Shown here in pieces: positions 43,467 through 57,370 of a DNA stretch of 64,000 bases (position 1 is its first letter; each line of letters starts with the position of its first letter). The DNA lies in the NCBI GenBank assembly GCA_029204225.1, contig CM055103.1, positions 46,332,812 to 46,396,811 on the forward strand, given 5' to 3'. The notes under the pieces are model-generated. The model worked only from the letters and a program-made list of their open reading frames with translations, had not been told where the DNA came from and did not search any database. The DNA comes from Diphasiastrum complanatum. Lineage: Eukaryota > Streptophyta > Lycopodiopsida > Lycopodiales > Lycopodiaceae. Both the position numbers and the translations under genes were made by a program.

Positions 43467-44816
43467 CTAATCTTTATTTAGTATAATAACATCATCCTTA
43501 GCACCATCATTAACAATGGGTGGCTGAAGCCTTGCCCTTGCCACTATGCTCAGGATAATTTTTTGCTTAAATCTGTACACCTGGCTTGATCTGTATTCAG
43601 GAAGTATAAACTGCAGGATAGAATATTCACATATTAGTTACGGTTAAAACAATTTACAGAATAGAAAACTAATCACGATTCTAAAATCAAGAATAAACAG
43701 AATAAATTACCTTTGAAATATCAACATCAAGTTGAAGGATGAACCACTCAAAAAATAACTTTGCATTATACAAAGTGTACCACCCATAGTTGAATGAATC
43801 ATTTTGCTGGGCTGACTGCAAAAAAATTCAACACACAAGACATCAATTGAGAGACAAAATGAATTAGAATGAAACAAATACATTAAAATGCTGATTTCAA
43901 AATGTTGTTAAGAAAGACAGAATTTACCTCCAGATTGACGATCTACGATTCAGTTGTTTGGCCAACAACTGCTGGAATATATTTACATATATATGGCAAG
44001 ATCAAATCGACATTCTTATGTGTATTGCTAGCCGAGTTCATCTTTACACAAAATACTCTAATAATATTATCTAAAGGTCTCTTAATAGAGATCAGGTTTA
44101 AACTCTAGTGCTCACTGCAAAATAAGATAGAGAGTCCATTAGCTACAATTCTGAGAACTATTTCCATTGATAATGCCAATGATAAAACTATAAACAGCAA
44201 GAAGCATTTAACTTAACTTACTTGGTATGATAAGGCACGAGCAAGTATTTTGCTGCTGGTGTGGATCCACAAGTAAGACACTGTGACAAAGTGTCGTTCT
44301 TCTCCTTGATGGTCTGAAGCAGAAAATTACTAAGTACTAAAACTTCATTGTATGAATCCCTTGCAATGTCAAATTGCAAGAGTGTGACCCCAGCTCTATG
44401 ACAAGATCACTGATAGAAGCCTGTCTATTTTTTAGTTCCAAACAATCAATAACTCTATAATTTATACTGAAGTCAAGTTCCTCTAATCTAAAACAAAATG
44501 GAACTCCAAATCTATATACAACATCGGATATGTCACTTTCAAATTTAAGATACTCATCCCAATCTATATATGTATAAAAGTTTGAACGCGGAGGAGGAGG
44601 TGGATTAGGAGTATCTACAAGAGTAACAAGATTATCCAAAATGGTTGTAGCTATGTTTACAACCGTATCTAGTGCAGCACTATCTACATTATCAATAGGG
44701 TTAGATTGAGGGGAATTTGTAATAATGGCCCTCTTAACTTTCTTCGGGGCTCTCTTGGGGGCTGGCTGCTTCCTAGGCCGCTTGGTAGGGAGGTCAGTCC
44801 TATCTATTGGATCAGG
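43467..44816 (-). pseudogene. ULP1 (C48) SUMO-protease-like gene, inactivated, four exons
   Basis: Minus-strand model: exon A about 44816-44222 (frameshift near 44340), exon B 44114-43928, exon C 43815-43711, exon D 43610-43467. Introns have canonical ends (GTAAGT, GTAAAT, GTAATT; TTTTGCAG, TTTTTGCAG, CCTGCAG), and the frame runs through all joins. Exon A has a bipartite nuclear-localisation-like KRPRKQPAPKRAPKKVKR, then a LTLQGIHTMKF lead-in and KYLLVPYHT. Exon B gives NEH then a stop where W of the HW motif belongs. Exon C gives SAQQNDSFNYGWYTLYNAKLF, matching the Q...DCG active site with the catalytic Cys replaced by Tyr. Asp is also not readable (FCVKMNS). Stops at 44107-44105 and 43935-43933. 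ULP1 domains cut SUMO from proteins and are often carried by plant DNA transposons. It is inactive as read. Confidence 0.7.
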
Positions 44817-45196
44817 TATCTTCACTTGACTGTAGCCACTGAAGCCATCCAGAAAACTATAAGCTTCTGCTCCTACTACTCGATCCAGAATACTTTCCAT
44901 GAAAGGTAAGAAAAAATGATCTTTCTTTGTATCCGCATTTAACGCTTTCAGATTTACACAGATTCGTATTTTGACATTTTGGGTACTATGACTATTGGCG
45001 ATACCCATTATGTATGCTCAATTTTATAGAAGAAATGAGAGTCGAGCAGCTTTCGCAATTCTTGTTTGATTAGTTCTGTGTAGTTGGGATTGCAGCGATA
45101 ATATTGGCTCACCTTGGGGACTGCCCCATCCAGCAAGGGTATGGTGTGTTGGGGACTACGGTTGGTGGTATACCCTTCAGATCCTTGTAAGTCCAT
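44817..45196 (-). pseudogene. Ty3/Gypsy reverse transcriptase fragment, block X' copy
   Basis: Minus strand: HTIPLLDGAVPKVSQYYRCN, ELIKQELRKLLDS, a stop, WVSPIVIVPK, a frameshift, RICVNLKALNADTKKDHFFL, then SFLDGFSGYSQVKI, which includes the first catalytic aspartate of RT. It goes about 15 residues further than the block X copy and then continues in frame, without a stop, into the ULP1-like exon A. The RT is truncated before YxDD and is not functional. The apparent fusion is probably a junction artefact rather than a real protein. Confidence 0.85.
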
Positions 45197-46224
45197 GCGA
45201 AACAGTCCTTGTATTTCACCAACTGAGTGGGTGTTAATTTTTCTCCCACATTAACAATCTTCTTTTATGAAAAATAATTAGCACTTTGACTTTTTTTGAC
45301 CAGTTAAAAACTGCCACGTGGTAGTCTGACGCTTGACACGCAGGTTGGAAAGTGCACCAATTATTTTCTTGAAGAAAATAAATGACTATTCTGCTTTTTA
45401 ATCTATTCAAAAAATGGGCAAAATAGTCACCAAGTATCCATTACGTACTATGGAATGGGTCGGGCACATGCCATTCTGCCTAGTAAGGATTTCTAGAATT
45501 TTTTTAGGCTAAGCCCGAAGGGGTCAAGCCTAAATTTTTTTGGAAAGCCAAACCAGGCATAATGGCTTGTGCCTAGCTCTTTCCATTGCATAATGGATAC
45601 TTTGAAAATTTTTACATGCTTATTATGAAGCATAATGAGGAGTCTGACTTTTTCCAACCACTCTGATGCTGCCATGTGGCAGTCTGGCACCTGACGCCTG
45701 ACTCTTGACAGAACAGCAATTTTTTTTTTGAAAAAAACATACGCCTATTTTGCTTTTTAATTTGTTCAAAAAGTGGGCAGAATAGGCACAAAGTATCCTT
45801 TACGTGAACGGAATGTGCATGTGAACAACAAATGTGCATGTGCATGTGCAAGTGGCAGCCCGTCATTGGCTATCCACATGCACATTCCATCAAAAATTTC
45901 ATGTGATTTGTGTTAACCTTTTTATTGGTTTGTCCACTTGAGAACTACGACAACACGTCTCAAAAAAAATCTTGGTTATAAATTCACATGAATTTGATTT
46001 TCCAAAGTGCCTTGAGAAGAGAAAGAAAATTTGGCACTTTGGCATAAGTGGGTGCCCCACAATTTGGCATAAGTGAGTGCCCCACAAATTCAGTTGTGTG
46101 CGGTTCCACCATTTTCTTTATTAAAATGTCAAAAGTGATTTTATGTGCGGGGCAAAGGCTTAATTCACTAAGGTGGCATTTTTTTTTTTTTTTTGGGGGG
46201 GGGGGGGGAAGGGCATGCTTTGAG

Positions 46225-46285
46225 GCCCTTCCGTCCCGGAAGGTGCTGCCCCTGAGGGCGTAGCGCCTTCCACGGGCGGAAGGGC
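46225..46285. repeat. GC-rich long hairpin, block X' copy
   Basis: Counterpart of 6314-6374. The outer stem gcccttccgtccc/gggcggaagggc is kept, and the inner stem has one change that weakens it. It is preceded by runs of T and G not present in X. Confidence 0.6.
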
Positions 46286-47087
46286 TGAGGAGCCGGCCCT
46301 ACCTCTATGTGAATTCAGTTTTTACATATTTTTTGAGATAATTTTTTTTACATGACTTTTCAAACGAAAGCTGCGTGTAAAAAAGGTAAATTTTTTTATT
46401 TGCACCACCTTTAAAAAAATTTGACCCACAATTACGTTATGGGAAGCTGCTCCATTTTCTTTTGTAAAATTGTTAAAACTGATTTAGAGTTAAAAAAAAG
46501 TGAATTGCTAAACTGGATACATACATAGCTTTGCTATAGGATTCTCATACGGCGCTCCCATTTATCGTTTTCCTTTTCATACACGCGGACTCACCTTTTC
46601 TCCCCTTACCCACCGTCGATCGGTTCGTCTACGCTACCAGGAGCCTGTCGCTGCTACAACTCGCTTTCGCATTGATCATAACAATTCAGCTTAATCGTCG
46701 TAATCGCTTTGTTCTCTCCTATTTGAATCACTTAGTTTTGATTTGCGCTTGTGCTTGAGGTTTGGTAAGAACCAATCTATGTGTGTTTGACATAATGAGG
46801 TTGTTATTGCAGCCATCGCTTTTAGGTAGGGCGATCGTAACTATTCTCGTCAGGAAGCTACAACTCGCAAGCTCGAGTTAGAAATCGTAAGTAAGCAACT
46901 ATGAAGGAATAGGTTCTCCTGTCAATACTTAACTATCAGCAGTCTTCCGTCCCGGGATGAAAAAATCATAAACGTTTTTATCAGCTTCTTTCCAGGTTTT
47001 GCGCTCTCTCTCTCTCTCTTTTGTTGCATCAGGTATTGTTCACTAGCTCAAAGCTATCGAAAATTAGAAATATTAGAAATATCAACT

Positions 47088-47303
47088 ATGAGGCCTAAAG
47101 TCGCCGCCATGATCCGTTCTAAGAGAAACAAATATGTTATGCACCTTTTGACAAAGAAAATGCTTGGTAAAGGACCTCAAGATGGCTCCAGGAGTTCAGA
47201 ATACACTATTCTCCATTTAGATGATTCAGATGAGGAAGACTTACAAAGCTTTGGAAATGGTGAACTTAACAACCCTCTTCCGACAGTCTCGAACTATTTA
47301 TAG
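47088..47303 (+). pseudogene. Captured 5' end of an unidentified gene
   Basis: 71 codons from MRPKVAAMIRSKRNKYVMHL through GKGPQDGS and HLDDSDEEDL. The last 19 codons derive from the adjoining Copia C LTR remnant, so about 52 are original. Upstream, 46590-47087 looks like an untranslated leader with introns: gaggtttg|gtaagaac near 46764, ttattgcag|ccatcg near 46812, and gcatcag|gtattg near 47031. The basic-then-acidic N-terminus has no family I recognise. Both blocks X and X' carry it, so capture predates the duplication; the X copy is frameshifted. Confidence 0.5.
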
Positions 47304-47554
47304 TTTGATAGAACACTCAAGCTATGACACGTTCGATAATGCTTCAAATACAACGTCCATTGAACATTTGAAGAAACTATCGGCTCTATGTACCTAATTT
47401 AAAAAGTGACCTACTCTCTGTATCGAAGATGGTAGATCTTGGCATGCAGAATGGTGGATCACAAATCGAACAAATTACCTGTTGTCGGAATAAGATAATG
47501 TAACTTGTATCTGCAAGCAAGAATTGTCAACAACTACGACAGTGCATTGAATGC

Positions 47555-48370
47555 ATCTGAAGGTGAAAATTCTTTGTGGCACAAGTGAATGTATCATCTA
47601 AATATGAAGAATTTGTATGACATGAGCAAAAATGACCTTGTAAATGGTCTTAAAGTTACAAGTGCCAATTCAGATTTCTGCGAAGCTTGTTTGAAATGTA
47701 AACAACATCGAGATCCATTCGTTCATGAAGGGAGGAGAGCAAAAGATGTTTTTGAGCTAGTACATTGGGATGCCTGTGGATCTATGAAGGTCAATTCTCT
47801 CTCAGGGTCAAGATACTTTCTAACATTCATTGATGATTTCAGTAGAATGACTAGTATATAAAATCTAAAGTTGAAGTCTGATGGTGATGATTTCAGAAGG
47901 TTCGTAGCATTTGTAGAAGCATGATCGATTGCAAAGATAAATCGACCCCAATGATTTTCGAAGCCAGATTGTCGAAATATGATTGTTCAAACACAGATGC
48001 GGACAAATAGACGATGCAGAAGATACCATATCAGAATTTAATAGGGAGTCTAATGTACCTCATATTCTGTACAAGGCATAATTTGGCAATTTCTGTCTAT
48101 ACACTTAGTCAGTTTTCATCTAATCTTGGAATGCAACACTTGAAGATGTTGAAAAGGATCTTATAGTTATCTCAAATGTACATATACATTGGGGCTAATC
48201 TACGAAAGCAAGCACGAGTTCACTCTATGAAACTACAACGATGCAAGCTGGGTATGGTTAACGATGAATTCATTAGATCAGAAGATACGATTGTAGATAT
48301 TCTGACAAAGCCATTGGAAAAAGTACTATTTGAAAGACATAGAAAATCAATGGGAATCGGATGAAAAGGG
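47555..48370 (+). pseudogene. Copia family C fragments, block X' copy
   Basis: Repeats 7270-8240: YHLNMKNLYDMSKNDLVNGL, CEACLKCKQHRDPF (here the first Cys is kept, while X has WEACLKC), VHWDACGSMKVNS, FIDDFSRMTS. Then connection/RNase H pieces (IPYQNLIGSLMYLI, QFSSNLGMQH) and ILTKPLEKVLFERHRKSMGI at the end. A segment present in X at 7968-8120 is missing. It is cut at about 48370 by the PLE relic. Confidence 0.85.
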
Positions 48371-49884
<1,514 letters not shown>

Positions 49885-50429
49885 GGGTGCTCCTTTGTTT
49901 ACCTTTACCCTACTTCGCTATCGAACAATGGATAACAACTGACGCACTACCCTTCAAAAATACAAGATCCAAGTAACCTTCTGAATTTTCATAAAAATTG
50001 GCTTTTACTTGACTCAAAGAATTTCCCACCGAAAGTTTCAAAAGGCCACTACAAGACTTTTTAAGTTTTAAAATCCTATTTGGAGGGAAACTTGTTTTCC
50101 CTCTCCCACTCATACCTTCTTGGAAACTACAATGTATGACATTATAAAGTGTGGAGTTCTTGACGAGTATTCTACACTACACTGTGAAGATTTCGCCCCT
50201 CCCTCTCTCTGCTATTACAATTGCACCCTACCAGTTCGTCATTTGGCAAACGAATTCTTATGGTAAGTGCTTCTTCATTTACCATTTTACTACAATGGCT
50301 CGCTCTTATAATGCTTGTAGCATTCAGTATGATACTTTCGTAGGTTTGCTCTCAGATACGGTTAAGTATACTCAACAAAGAAGGCCTTTGTTTCAAATTT
50401 TTATGGTAAAATGTTAACCTGTTCAGCAA

Positions 50430-53225
50430 TGGACAGATCATGCTTACGCCTCACTGCCTGCGATGGTAGCATATTGCTTTCTCACATCCCACTGTGGAAA
50501 TACTGGTGTGGCAGTGATGGATCAACTATTCGCATTTTCATCTAAATGCTTTACTTGCTTCTTGTATGGGTAACAATAGAAAGGCTTTATCTTTGCCTTC
50601 TTGAGGCTTGAATATTTGTAGATGTCCAGCGATGGACAAATTGCACACCCTTCTTATGCTAATGATGGATTATAAAATTGAGATGTAACCTGGCCAATGA
50701 TGGACAACAAACACTTTGTACCTACTCGCTTTTTGCTTACACCACTCCTACTGTCCAGCAATGGACAGTAGAAGTAATCACTTTTTATGCACTTATGAGT
50801 AAGCTTGGTTGCTGTCCAATGATGGACAACAAGCTAAAAAAACTTTTTATTCTCTGAAGCTTCATGTATACAAACCTTCTATCATAGAAGATGGCTTTTT
50901 GGCTCAACTGTTAAGTAAATGTATAAACTCTCTGGACTATCTATGATTGTATCCTCTCTAACATCAGCCTACGCTTAGTATGCGACACTAAAAGCTTATC
51001 GGTTTATGTGATAATGTAGCACTGTTCGGTAACTACGGCCTATTATCATTCATAATCTGGCTCAATTTAGAACCAAACGACTTCATACACCAAACACAGG
51101 TATGTTTTCTACCAAGATTTCACAAAGCAAGTAGTTTAGCAGACTCTATACACTTTGTATAAACATTTTTACATAACGTTTAAACATAGATATGGACTGA
51201 AAAGACTTTTCTCTTGTCATTATGATATAAAAAAATAAATCTCTATGAAAAAACAACAGTGGCAGCCCCCCAAGATGCCTCGTCTACAAACATTCAGGTA
51301 TGACCTTTCATTATCAGGTTTTAGGAAGCACAAACAAGAAAGGGAGAAGCATTCTGTCATACCTTCAACAATTTTTTTTTTTGAATGACTAAAGTAAAAG
51401 ATACTACATCCATAAAGTTGAGCAACTAATTGATTCTTTAAGAAACCTTTGTCAAGAAAAACCCTTACAGTGGGGACTCCAATATAATGGTCTTAGACAA
51501 CACGGATATGCGTAAGATACGTAGTTTCTACGAAAGGGTTAGAATGGCACGGATTTGCCCTAATACCTTGTAGAAACGTTGGAATATTCTCATTCATTAT
51601 TAATTATGTCTATCCAAAGTGGTGTCCGTATACCATGGTTGATTTATGATTTCTATATTGCATGACTTTGCGTAGAGACAATCAAACAATCAAGCAAGTA
51701 AATCTTAAACTCACCCTAATAAGTGCTATTAGACGTTTGGTGGGATACAACTGAAAAGCATGGATATGTTCAGGAGTATGGACAATGGTGCGTGACATGC
51801 CTTGCTCTGTATGGGTCACTTGGGTTAGCATGGCATGGATTTGCCCTAATACCAGCACACGTGTCCACACCAAGACTTTTGGCTAAGAAAATTAAAAATG
51901 GTTTAAACTTTTCATACTCTATTATTACTAAAAATGAACTGATATGGACCAACTGACCATAATGATCAGCATGGCACTCACCTTGATACGGTGATATAAC
52001 GGCTTGGCCTATCGCCAAAAACACTATCGAATTTAGAAGACTGGACTATGTTTTAAAATGCTATGCAAAGTTGTTAAGTAGTATAAGTTCTTTTGGACAT
52101 GAATAACAATTGTCACTCCCAGCCATGACACTTGTCTTCCTCACTAAACTAACTTGAGCGCTTTTGTTTTGTGGGATGGTGGTAGGTATCAGCTAAATGA
52201 CTTGAAAGTGGTTATGCTTTATGGTGCTTTTTAGTACTATATTTTACTTTTCAACTCTACTTTACCTTGTTGGATTATGAATAAAGGCTTTAAAAAGCTT
52301 CAGTCTTGCTTTGTCAAGAGGAACTAAGTGCAGTCTTGTATCTCTCTCTCATGGATGCTTCTTTGTTTATTCACACCTTGCTATGCTACCATACCACTGA
52401 ACAACAACTAGCTTTTGACACTTCAAGTTTATAAGGTCCAAACTAAACATCACCCCTAACCTACAATATATCTTTTCAAAATTTCTCCCTCTTTTATGAT
52501 ATATCTTTTCAAAAAAATCTTTCCCCTCTTTTGAAGGAATAGGATTTGTTGCTTCACTCTCAAGGCAAGATAGTACCTTCCAGGAAGTCTCGTGTTAAAC
52601 CACTATATATCACGGAATTGCGACTATCATTTTTCACTACACTTTGTGAAGAAGGGTTCTCCATTTGGTTCCTCTTGTGAATGTGCCCTATGGTACTTAC
52701 ATCCTTTGGAAGCTACCAAATGGTAAGAGGTCTTTTCTATTTCATTTCAATACAAGCATCTTGTGTTGCTTTACACACTCAAATTAATGCTTTATGACAT
52801 GTTTGCTCATAGCTTCTCACATTAAGCAAAATGTATGTTGAAATATTGCTATGATGGCTCCTTGTCCACGATGGATAGTTCATCACTTTTTTGCTTCAAA
52901 AAAATGGATCCATTTGCCTCATATGCAACGATGGACCATTCCTCATCTCCTTCACTTCATGAAGTGGTGATTTCTACTTCATAGGCAGTGAGTTGGACCA
53001 CAAAATGTCTTTACCAACAAATTTTCATGAATTGGTTGTTGCCTACCAGGCAGCGATGCAAACCAAAGGATTGGTGCTCATTTGTAGCTTACATACATGC
53101 TAGATAATATGAAGTTGAAACCAAATAGAGGTGGTCGTTGTCCAACGATGGGAGTGTAGGCTCAAAAACAATTTTTCTTCTTGAAAATTTTTTGGTTGAC
53201 ATACCTCCTATCCTAGCGATGGACA
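50430..53225. repeat. Dispersed short palindromes around TGTCCA/TGGACA
   Basis: Short strings of the form tgtcca-NNNN-tggaca or half-matches recur: 50432, 50633, 50692, 50752 (ctgtccagcaatggacag), 50812 (tgtccaatgatggaca), then weaker ones near 52864, 52925, 53138 and 53212. Several share the central aatgatgg or gcgatgg. They are not in tandem; spacing is 60-200 bp in the first cluster. Confidence 0.55.
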
Positions 53226-54699
53226 GTAGGTTGAAGAAATTCCAGTTTACTTACTTCCGAAACAGTAGAAAGCTTGCAAGTTTGTCTTTTATCCCACAAA
53301 AAGTTTGTTTAGAACAAGGCTTATGGATCTAATGCTATGTGGACAATGATCTACTACTTAATTTAGTACTCAAATGGTATCTCAACATGTCTTTTCAAAT
53401 GCTTTGCTTATCTCATAGAGAGTTTTATCCTAAATTATCATCTATGCCTTGTGGTAATGTAGCATTTTTTGTTACCATGGCCTACTATCACTTTCGTTTA
53501 AATTTGAATTTGAACCGTACATTACTAAGTCTCCATAAAGGTATGTCACTTGTTGAAACATATTATAACAAGTGGGTTTGAACACTCTTTTGAAGTTGTT
53601 TAGGCCTTTATTTGATTCTTAAACGAAGTTATGAGATAAAGACTATTCTTTTTTGTTGTGTTCAAACAAACTATTCATGGAAATAACATGGCTTCCTCTC
53701 AAGAAACCACGTCTACGATCATCCAGGTATGACATCTTTTGACAATTTCTAGGTTATATACAAACCACACACATCATGAACATGGTTTCATTACATGCTC
53801 GTAACACTCATGAGATGGTTGTTTCCATTTTACTCAAATATCTACCTCCATTAGAGGAGTTCTAAATCCAGAAAAGACCCTTTGTAAAGATTCTTCTTAT
53901 ATTTTTTCTCAATTTCTTCTTACACATGGACCAATCAAAACAGTCAAATTTGAAATCTATGTAAGGTAACTTTTTGAGTCCACATTTTGATTCCATACTA
54001 AAAATGGCATAACTTTTTTAGTGGTAAGTCTGAATTTAGCGAAGTTTGGTGCATTGGAAAGCGCTCGACAAGGGCTTTTCAATGATATGTTACATGACAA
54101 CTTTTGAGCTACGACTAAAATGTCATGGCAAGTCAAAAGTATTAGTATTATAATATTTTAATAGTAAATAAGGCATCTTGCACGAATTCTTAAAGGGTCT
54201 TTTTGGAACTCAAAACTCCTCTAATGTCTTCACAACGTTTTGCTTCATATATAACGACATATATATGAGTATAAAGATATGCCTTTGAATCATATTTACA
54301 AACCAATCTAACAACTCGTTCACACAATTTTTGAATAATTCATACCCAAACCAAATCGCAGGGTTTCCAATATAACGTTCTTAGATAGCATGAATATGCG
54401 TAAGATATGAAGTTTTTACATAAGGATACGAATGGCACAAATTTTCTCTAATACCTGGTAAAAACATTGGAAATCCCTCATTGACAATAAACCTTACCTA
54501 TCCCTAGTGAAGTTCTGATACCATGGTTGAAACAAGTGTCCTGTATAGCATGAATTTGCTTAGAACCGAACATAACCATATGGAACTGGTCACTGCATAT
54601 GTAGTACACAGGTTGTATGTATTAGTATGGTACGAATGTTCCTAAGGCCTACGTATTCATAGTAGTCAACCACGACAATACTTAACCCCACCCGAATAA

Positions 54700-55860
54700 G
54701 TGTTGGCTGATTCTGACGAATCTCCAAGATACTCGGATAGAGCTACCCAAGAGCACCTCACACCTTAGACCGAGGAGGTCTTTGAGAAGATGAGATGAAC
54801 GAAGACTGAGAGCTGAGTATGAGAGCCGAGAAATGCTAGTTTAGGAATGACAAGCAAGAACTATGTAAGCCTCATGGTGAATCCCAGAAGATGGAATTAC
54901 CATGTAGGAACTAGTATTTCTAGGCAAAGTAATAAATGGAAGTAGACCCCTCTTAAAGAAAGTAGAGTGAGCCACCTTTTGATGGTGACCTCTAGTGGAG
55001 AGCATTACTCCACTTGTAATTTGTGTAATGTGGAAATGCCACTAGGATGCCACCTTAGGAGCTCTCTTGTTTATTTAAGAGACTCCCTCTTTGTGAAGAG
55101 GATCTTTTTGCATTGTGTCTACTCCATGCTTAATAAGAAGATTTTCCATGAGTTTGATGCTACACTAAGCTCCTTGATCATGCTGGTTTTCTTGAGTGAT
55201 GCCCCTATGATCATGCCCTTCTATTCATATTGTGTGTGGTTGTGGACTTTAGAGTGGGATTAGTTTTCTTGCTTTCCTAGTTGTGGATTAGATTTCCTTT
55301 CTATTTTGGTGGATTAGTGTAGGTTGCAAGCATCCAAGAGATTTGTAGCCAATAATGTGATATAGATCTTGCAAATTCATTTACGTTTTGATTTCTTGAG
55401 TTTCTTGGAAACTTCAAGAATCAAGAAGATGGAGCTTCTCGGTTCTTGAATGCTTGTAGAAATTAGTTTTCTTGTTTTTTTATGAGGAATGTGGCATGCT
55501 AGTCTAAGTTTTCTGGTTCTGCAAGTAGATTAGCTTCCTTAAATTTGGTTATAGCCCTTAGGATCTTGAAAATCAAGCAACTGTGCTACATCGCAAATTT
55601 GAATTTGTTCACCATGGCGTGCCCCATAACGGAGTTAATTGTTCCATTGGCAAGTGCTCATTCATAAACAACAAAGTGTTCAAAGCCTCGAAGTCATCCT
55701 CTGACAGGCAGGGTGAATATACTACAATGAACAACTGCAAAACTAGCCATCGTGATCCTATGTGCGGAACAGAATTGTAGGAAAGGCCAATTTACGTTCT
55801 TCTCAGGCTCAAAGGTTAGGCTGCTTGGTAGAGCATCTGAGACTGGGAAGAACCTTGCAA
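54700..55860. other. LTR-like spacer, no gene recognised
   Basis: The stretch from ccacttgtaatttgtgtaatg to tgtttatttaagagactccc near 54990-55090, followed by short T-rich and G-rich alternations, resembles the promoter and R region of a plant LTR. A 98-codon frame (54967-55263) overlaps it but has no motif. No partner LTR was found. Confidence 0.35.
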
Positions 55861-56432
55861 CAATATGTGTCACATTAGACTTCTGGTGAGATACGACTGG
55901 AAAGCATGGATATGCTCAAAAGTATGGACAGTAGTGCATGACCTACCTTGTTTCATAAGGCTCACTCGAGTTAGAACAACATGGATTTTTCCTAACACTA
56001 GTACACGTGTCCACACCAGGTCTTTTAGCTAAATAGAATATAGACGGTTAAAACTGTTCGTACTCTGTTTAAAAATAATGTTAATTGATATGGACCAACT
56101 ACCCATAAACTAATCAGCATGGCAGAAGCCCTGATACGGTAATATTAGGGCTTGGCCTATGGCTAGAAAAACTTTCTTCTATTTGGGAAGACATGACTAT
56201 GATCTGAAAATGCTATTTATGTTGTTAAGCGGTATACTGATGATATATCCAACATATTCATTGAAAATGAAACAATGGCACCACCTCAAGATGGACAACA
56301 TGATGAAGACATAAGGTGTAGCACACCTCCCATTGATGAGACTAGATGGAAGAGGAATAAACCCTTTGATATAGGAAAAATAGAAATGGCAAGTGATAAG
56401 TGCAAAGAAAAGGACAATTTGCTTGTGATCAC

Positions 56433-57370
56433 AAACTTGCAAAAACACATGAGAAAATGCCATAGGCAGAAACTGCAAACAGCCACAACCGCAATGTGCA
56501 CCACCACAAACCAACGAGCAACCACAAGGCCCTGCCAAACGATTTCAGCAAAGCCACCGGAGGCAACCGCAAATTCAAAGTTGCGAAGACCAACGAGCAA
56601 CCCCATCACAGGCTACCGAAGGAGCCACACAAACGGTCCATTGTGAAGCCAAGGTAGACACCCGCACCTTCAAGCAAACCGAAGGTCAACACAAAGCACC
56701 ATGAGCAAAGACAAACCACCAAGGAGAAACCGCTAGGCATCACTTACGGTTCATTATGAAGTGAAGCAAAACCGCCACAAGGAAGAACCGCAAGGCCTCA
56801 TTTACGGGTCATTACAAAGTGAAGGCAAAATCGCAAGGGAAGAGCCACAAGGCCTCACCTACTGCTTGTTGTGAAGTGAAGCCAACGGAAATCGCAGGAG
56901 AACCAAAAGGCTTCAGCATACAGTTCATTACGAACCAAACCAAAGGAAGTCGCAATGTCAACGATTGTAGTCTGCTAGCGAAGACCGAAGAAGGCCATCA
57001 CGAAGGGAACGATTGCAGCCAGTATGCGATACAGTTCACGACCATGAAAAACCGCAAAAAGACAATTGCGGCCACAGATGACTGTACAAAATGGCGAATC
57101 TTCATGACCCATGGACAAGGAAGATCAACCAAAGTACCATATGCAGAATGAAATCCACGAAAGAAAATGACAACAAACTGGAAGCCATTAGAAACGTGGT
57201 AAATCAGTTCTTGTAATCAAATGATTAGCATAATTTCCCTCTCCTCTGTTCCTATATAAAGAGAATGAATGAGAGAGAGAAGGTTAGAACCAACATGTAG
57301 TGTTTCATGGGTTAAGCATAGATTGTTGATTGTGTCCGCTAGTAAGTGAGACCAATCAATTGTTCATAAG
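56433..57370 (+). repeat. Copia B 5' LTR
   Basis: From gcttgtgatcacaaac it matches the LTR at 57914-58617. It contains the ~55-bp degenerate repeats (cattacgaagtgaag core) at about 56740-56950, and near its end cctatataaagagaatg (about 57250), a TATA-like string, followed by gagagagagaaggtt. Its first 40 or so bases are missing compared with the 3' LTR. It is followed directly by RT sequence, so the leader, gag and most of pol are deleted. Confidence 0.7.

Larger units (their letters stand above)
42212..48370. repeat. Duplicated block X' (pairs with 1983-8240)
   Basis: Same order and orientation as block X. Differences: the 722-bp leader/LTR fragment of X is absent (join at about 42889-42893), 43321-44876 carries the ULP1 pseudogene instead of the X spacer, and 46307-46690 has extra leader sequence. 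The right end (about 48370) is cut by the PLE relic, whereas X continues into a Copia C LTR. Confidence 0.85.

Noticed and set aside
44337-45008. A 223-codon frame that looks like a Gypsy RT fused to a new C-terminal domain
   Set aside because: The RT part matches block X only up to about 44877, and the rest is better explained as the first exon of a ULP1-like gene. A stop-free join is not evidence of a fusion protein.
54967-55263. 98-codon frame with hydrophobic stretches as a possible membrane protein
   Set aside because: It overlaps an LTR-like promoter/R region and has no homologous frame in the other tandem units.
55820-55860. tRNA-like string ggctgcttggtagagcatctgag
   Set aside because: It resembles a D-arm/A-box, but no B-box or T-arm follows and no cloverleaf can be drawn.
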